16,184 nt of DNA, from contig JAVBQE010000017.1 in NCBI GenBank assembly GCA_031549165.1, positions 1 to 16,184 on the forward strand. Direction: 5' to 3'. Position 1 is the first letter of the stretch, and each line of letters begins with the position of its first letter. The position numbers and the translations under genes were made by a program. This stretch comes from Parelusimicrobium sp031549165 (GTDB taxonomy: Bacteria > Elusimicrobiota > Elusimicrobia > Elusimicrobiales > Elusimicrobiaceae). Shown one piece after another: positions 13,109 through 16,184 of the stretch. The notes beneath the pieces were generated by a model. That model was given only the letters and a program-made list of their open reading frames with translations. It was not told the origin of the DNA and made no database searches.

Positions 13109-14851
13109 CTAGTCTATCTTTATGTGTAGCTCTTTTAATTGTACTTCGTCTACCACGTTGGGGCTTTCTGTCAGCGGGCAGGATGCCGTCGTGGTTTTGG
13201 GAAAAGCTATTACTTCTTTAATGCTGTCTTCGCCGCATAAAAGAGCGGTTATTCTGTCTAAGCCCATGCCCATGCCGCCGTGCGGTGGCGCGCCGCATTC
13301 AAGCGCGTTAAGCAGCATGCCGAAGCGTAAGGCCGCCTGCTCTTTGGAGTGTTTCATCAGCGCCAAAATCTTCTCCTGCAAGGCGCGGTTGTGGTTACGC
13401 ACAGAGCCGGAGGCAAGTTCCACGCCGTTAAGCACCAGGTCGTACTGGTTAGACATTACTTTGCCGGGGTCTGTGTCCAGAAGAGGAATATCCTCTTCAA
13501 CGGGCGCGGTGAAGGGGTTATGGGCAGCGTCCCAGCGGTTTTCCTCGGGGACAAACTCCAAAAGCGGAAAGTTTTTTACCCACAAAAATTTCCACTTTGT
13601 GCTAGGTTTAAGGCCTAAAGTTTTAATTAATTCTTTGCGCAGTGCGCCCATGAAAGAGAAACATTTTTTAGGTTCGTCCGAACCGATGAACATAATATCG
13701 CCTTCTTTCATCATTGCTTTAAGCGCATTAATTTCTTCTTCTGAGAAAAACTTGAGTGCGGAGCTTTCTACTTTGCCGTCTTTAAGTTTTACCCACACTA
13801 AACCTTTTGCGCCGTTGTCTTTAGCAAGCTGGGTTAATTTATCAATGGCGCTCCTGGCCATGGCGGCGCCGTTCTCGGCGGTGATGGCGCGGATAGTGCC
13901 GCCGGAGGCCAAAATGTCTGAGAAAACTTTGAAGGCCGTTTTGGCAAAAACGCCGTCTAAATTTTGTATTTCCAACCCAAAGCGCAGGTCCGGTTTATCG
14001 GAGCCGTACTTTTCCATAACGTCTGAATATTGCATCTGAAGGAAAGGTGTTTCCAGCGGCTCACCGACGGTGGTGAAAATATGTTTAACCATGCCTTCAA
14101 TAATATTAAACAAATCCTGTAACGTAACGAAGGACATTTCCATGTCTATCTGCGTGTGCTCGGGCTGGCGGTCCGCGCGCAAATCCTCGTCTCTAAAGCA
14201 GCGCGCGATTTGGAAATATCTGTCTATACCGCTGGCCATTAAAGTTTGTTTAAACATCTGCGGGCTTTGGGGTAATGCGTAAAATTTGCCCTCGTGCACT
14301 CTGCTGGGCACTAAATAATCTCTCGCGCCCTCGGGCGTGGAGCGGGTTAAAACGGGGGTTTCTATTTCTAAAAAGCCGAGGTCAGAAAAGTACTCTCGCG
14401 CGGCCTGCGTTACTTTGTGACGCAGTGTTAAATTTTTAATCATGCGTTCGTTTCTTAAGTCTAAATAACGGTACTTAAGGCGTGTTTCTTCGGAGATATT
14501 TTTGTCGGTCTCAATTTCAAAGGGAAGGGCGATGCAGGTGTTAAGCACCTTAATATTTTTGATAACAACTTCCACTTCGCCCGTCGGCATATTTTTATTT
14601 ACAGCGCCTTCGGCGCGCGCGGACACAAGGCCCTGCACTTCTATAACATACTCCATGCGAACGCTTGCGGCCGTCTCAAAAGCTTCTTTATTTTCTGGGT
14701 TGCAGACGAGCTGCACTTTGCCTGTTCTGTCTCGTAAATCTATAAATAAAAGGCCGCCTAAGTTACGGTAGCTGTGCACCCAGCCGCACAAAATTTGTTC
14801 ACTTCCCAAATGCGTTTTGTTGATAACGCCGCAATAATTAGTTCTTTTCAT
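13109..14851 (-). CDS. aspS: Aspartyl-tRNA synthetase, bacterial type
   Basis: 580 residues, as expected for the bacterial form. It charges tRNA-Asp, possibly also tRNA-Asn, with aspartate. Order: N-terminal OB-fold anticodon domain (GWVHSYRNLGG, 23-33), class II catalytic core with motif 2 FRDEDLRADRQPEHTQID (219-236), the bacterial insertion (GAD) domain in the middle, and motif 3 GMGMGLDRITALL near the end. The C-terminal LTESPNVVDEVQLKELHI is typical. The gene overlaps hisS by 14 bases; AAGGA lies about six bases before the ATG inside hisS. The anticodon-domain residues linked to tRNA discrimination are mixed: Leu31 and Gly82. Followed by a palindromic repeat with no clear terminator. Confidence 0.97.
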   Translation of the reverse strand: MKRTNYCGVINKTHLGSEQILCGWVHSYRNLGGLLFIDLRDRTGKVQLVCNPENKEAFETAASVRMEYVIEVQGLVSARAEGAVNKNMPTGEVEVVIKNIKVLNTCIALPFEIETDKNISEETRLKYRYLDLRNERMIKNLTLRHKVTQAAREYFSDLGFLEIETPVLTRSTPEGARDYLVPSRVHEGKFYALPQSPQMFKQTLMASGIDRYFQIARCFRDEDLRADRQPEHTQIDMEMSFVTLQDLFNIIEGMVKHIFTTVGEPLETPFLQMQYSDVMEKYGSDKPDLRFGLEIQNLDGVFAKTAFKVFSDILASGGTIRAITAENGAAMARSAIDKLTQLAKDNGAKGLVWVKLKDGKVESSALKFFSEEEINALKAMMKEGDIMFIGSDEPKKCFSFMGALRKELIKTLGLKPSTKWKFLWVKNFPLLEFVPEENRWDAAHNPFTAPVEEDIPLLDTDPGKVMSNQYDLVLNGVELASGSVRNHNRALQEKILALMKHSKEQAALRFGMLLNALECGAPPHGGMGMGLDRITALLCGEDSIKEVIAFPKTTTASCPLTESPNVVDEVQLKELHIKID

Positions 14852-16073
14852 ATAAGTCCTTAACCGAAATTTCCTCTTGTGTAAAAGTTTGTAAATTTTT
14901 AAGCATCACAGTGCCTTTAGCAAGCTCGTTGCCGCCGAGGATAACGGCAAACGCAGCGCCCCAGCGGTCAGCCGTTTTCATCTGTGTTTTTAGGTTTTTG
15001 TCAAAGAGTCCGCCGTCAGTCTTTACGCCTTTGGCGCGAAGCGTCTGCATAATTTCAAATGCTTTTGCGTTGCAGGTTTTATCTAAGGAAACCACAAAGT
15101 AGCCTTCCTGCTTTTTGACCTCTTGCTCTTTAGCGCGCGCCAAAATGGTGCGGTCCACGCCCATGGCGTAGCCTACTGCGGGCATAGAAGGCCCGCCCAT
15201 GCTTTCCAAAAGCCCGTCGTAGCGGCCGCCGCCTGCTATGGCATTTTGCGCCATGTCGCCCGCCTGAAATTCAAAGACGGTCCTTGAGTAGTAGTCCAGC
15301 CCGCGCACTAAATTTGTGTCTACTGTGTACTCTATACGCCCGTCCAAAGTTTTTTTAACTTCGGCAAAATGCTCCTCGCACTCGGCGCACAACACCATCT
15401 TTGGCGCTTCGTCTTTAAACTTTGCGCCGTCTATCTTGCAGTCTAAAACGCGAAGGGGATTTCTTTCCAAGCGCTCGCAGCACTTCTCGCACATGTCGCC
15501 TTTTCTAGATGACAAATAGTTAACTAGCGCGTCCTTATAAGCGGGCCTGCATTTGGGGCAGCCTATGGAGTTTAGTTTAACAGAATAATTTTTTACACCG
15601 AACTCTGTAACGATATCTTTTAAAACTAAAATGGCTTCCGCATCTGCATACGGCGAAGAATTGCCGATATATTCAAAGCCTATTTGCTCAAACTCTCGGT
15701 ATCTTCCCGCCTGCGGGCGCTCGGCCCTAAACATTGTGCCGATGTAGAAAAATTTTTGTACAGGGTTATTTTGGGCAAAGTTATTTTCCAGATAAGCGCG
15801 CACTACGCCGGGCGTGCCTTCGGGGCGCAGGGCGAGCGTTCTGCCGCCGCCGTCTTCAAAGGCGTACATTTCCTTTTGCACGATATCCGTGGTGTCGCCG
15901 GTGGACTTGATAAAAAGCTCTTTAAGCTCAACGGTGGGTATGCGAAGCTCCGTCGCGCCGTAAATTTTGAAAATGCGCCGGGCAGCGGCCTCAAGCTCGG
16001 CAAAAGCATCGCTTTCCGGGGCAAAAATATCTCTAAAACCTCTAACTAATTTTGACATACTTAATTTTACCAT
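14838..16073 (-). CDS. hisS: Histidyl-tRNA synthetase
   Basis: 411 residues from ATG 16073, close to the family norm. A class II synthetase that charges tRNA-His. Visible: the N-terminal SKLVRGFRDIFAPES stretch, motif 2 (LALRPEGTPGVVRAYLENN and FRAERPQAGRYREFEQIGFE), the HisRS signature LVRGLDYYSRTVFEF, motif 3 (AGGRYDGLL, then GYAMGVDR), and a C-terminal anticodon-binding domain. A cysteine cluster (CPKCR, then CEKCCERLERNPLRVLDCK) is a known variant in bacterial HisRS. The frame stays open to the window edge, but a GGGGGG Shine-Dalgarno-like run five bases before ATG 16073 favours that start; ATG 16058 is the alternative. It is the first gene of a hisS-aspS pair. Confidence 0.96.
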   Translation of the reverse strand: MVKLSMSKLVRGFRDIFAPESDAFAELEAAARRIFKIYGATELRIPTVELKELFIKSTGDTTDIVQKEMYAFEDGGGRTLALRPEGTPGVVRAYLENNFAQNNPVQKFFYIGTMFRAERPQAGRYREFEQIGFEYIGNSSPYADAEAILVLKDIVTEFGVKNYSVKLNSIGCPKCRPAYKDALVNYLSSRKGDMCEKCCERLERNPLRVLDCKIDGAKFKDEAPKMVLCAECEEHFAEVKKTLDGRIEYTVDTNLVRGLDYYSRTVFEFQAGDMAQNAIAGGGRYDGLLESMGGPSMPAVGYAMGVDRTILARAKEQEVKKQEGYFVVSLDKTCNAKAFEIMQTLRAKGVKTDGGLFDKNLKTQMKTADRWGAAFAVILGGNELAKGTVMLKNLQTFTQEEISVKDLYEKN

Positions 16074-16100
16074 TTTTACCCCCCTTCCGCCCACCCTCTC

Positions 16101-16183
16101 TGTGTCAAAGGGGTCAGAAACCAAAGTCACATAAAAACCCCCAGGAAATACCGGCCCACAGTGTAAAATGGGGGCAGACCACA
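16101..16183. repeat. Two degenerate GGGGTCAGA-type direct repeats
   Basis: GTGTCAAAGGGGTCAGAAACC (16102-16122) and GTGTAAAATGGGGGCAGACC (16161-16180) are in the same orientation, 59 bases apart, upstream of hisS. Similar GGGGTCAG motifs often flank REP-associated (Y1-type) transposase genes or their remnants. No transposase is visible in the window. Confidence 0.4.
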
Positions 16184-16184
16184 A

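Noticed and set aside
13122..14039. 305-residue plus-strand frame opposite aspS
   Set aside because: It is the antisense shadow of a well-supported aspS gene and has no recognisable domain.
16074..16184. N-terminal extension of hisS to the window edge
   Set aside because: The added residues do not resemble HisRS, and the Shine-Dalgarno-like run favours ATG 16073.

Overview
The window looks like chromosomal DNA of an Elusimicrobiota-like, diderm, fermentative (probably gut-associated) bacterium. The evidence is indirect: a type IV pilin-like protein whose mature N-terminus is of the FSLIELLVVVLIIGILAAVA kind, common in Elusimicrobium; a bacterial-type AspRS and HisRS pair; a lipoprotein signal; and many palindromic intergenic repeats. 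No rRNA or other marker settles the taxonomy, so this is an inference. There is no phage, plasmid, transposase or CRISPR gene.

Layout. 1-562: a pilin-like gene (+) whose 5' end is broken or phase-shifted at a run of eight C. 887-3401: two glycolytic genes on the minus strand, gap then pgk, each followed by its own intrinsic terminator. 3564-4742: an M20 metallopeptidase (+). 4743-5400: non-coding DNA packed with hairpins, including a minus-strand transcription unit with a near-consensus promoter and an intrinsic terminator but no convincing gene. 5432-6632: lipA and a small lipoprotein (-). 6739-8787: a secreted TPR + SpoIID/LytB-domain protein (+). 9077-16073: a minus-strand run of hisS, aspS, a GT8-like glycosyltransferase and a 1004-residue cysteine-free exported coiled-coil-like protein.

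How the genes relate. Gap and Pgk catalyse consecutive steps of lower glycolysis. HisS and AspS overlap and are surely co-transcribed. The glycosyltransferase and the 1004-residue protein abut (stop codon directly next to start codon), suggesting coupled synthesis of a sugar-transfer enzyme and an envelope protein. LipA supplies the lipoyl cofactor; the lipoprotein behind it is probably a passenger. The SpoIID-domain protein is probably a peptidoglycan-remodelling factor.

The most unusual content lies between the genes. Three elements (about 595-792, 2147-2333 and 8871-9053) share one three-part fold: a GC-rich 5' hairpin, a long central stem capped by a GYGTAC-tetraloop-GTACRY hairpin, and a GC-rich 3' hairpin. 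The stem sequences differ between copies while pairing is kept. A fourth, separate, large cruciform lies at 4749-4873. Two near-perfect palindromes with GTCATYCTGAGCG ends lie at 6647-6712 and 13021-13097. The orphan promoter-terminator unit at about 5118-5391 (-) may encode an unrecognised structured small RNA.
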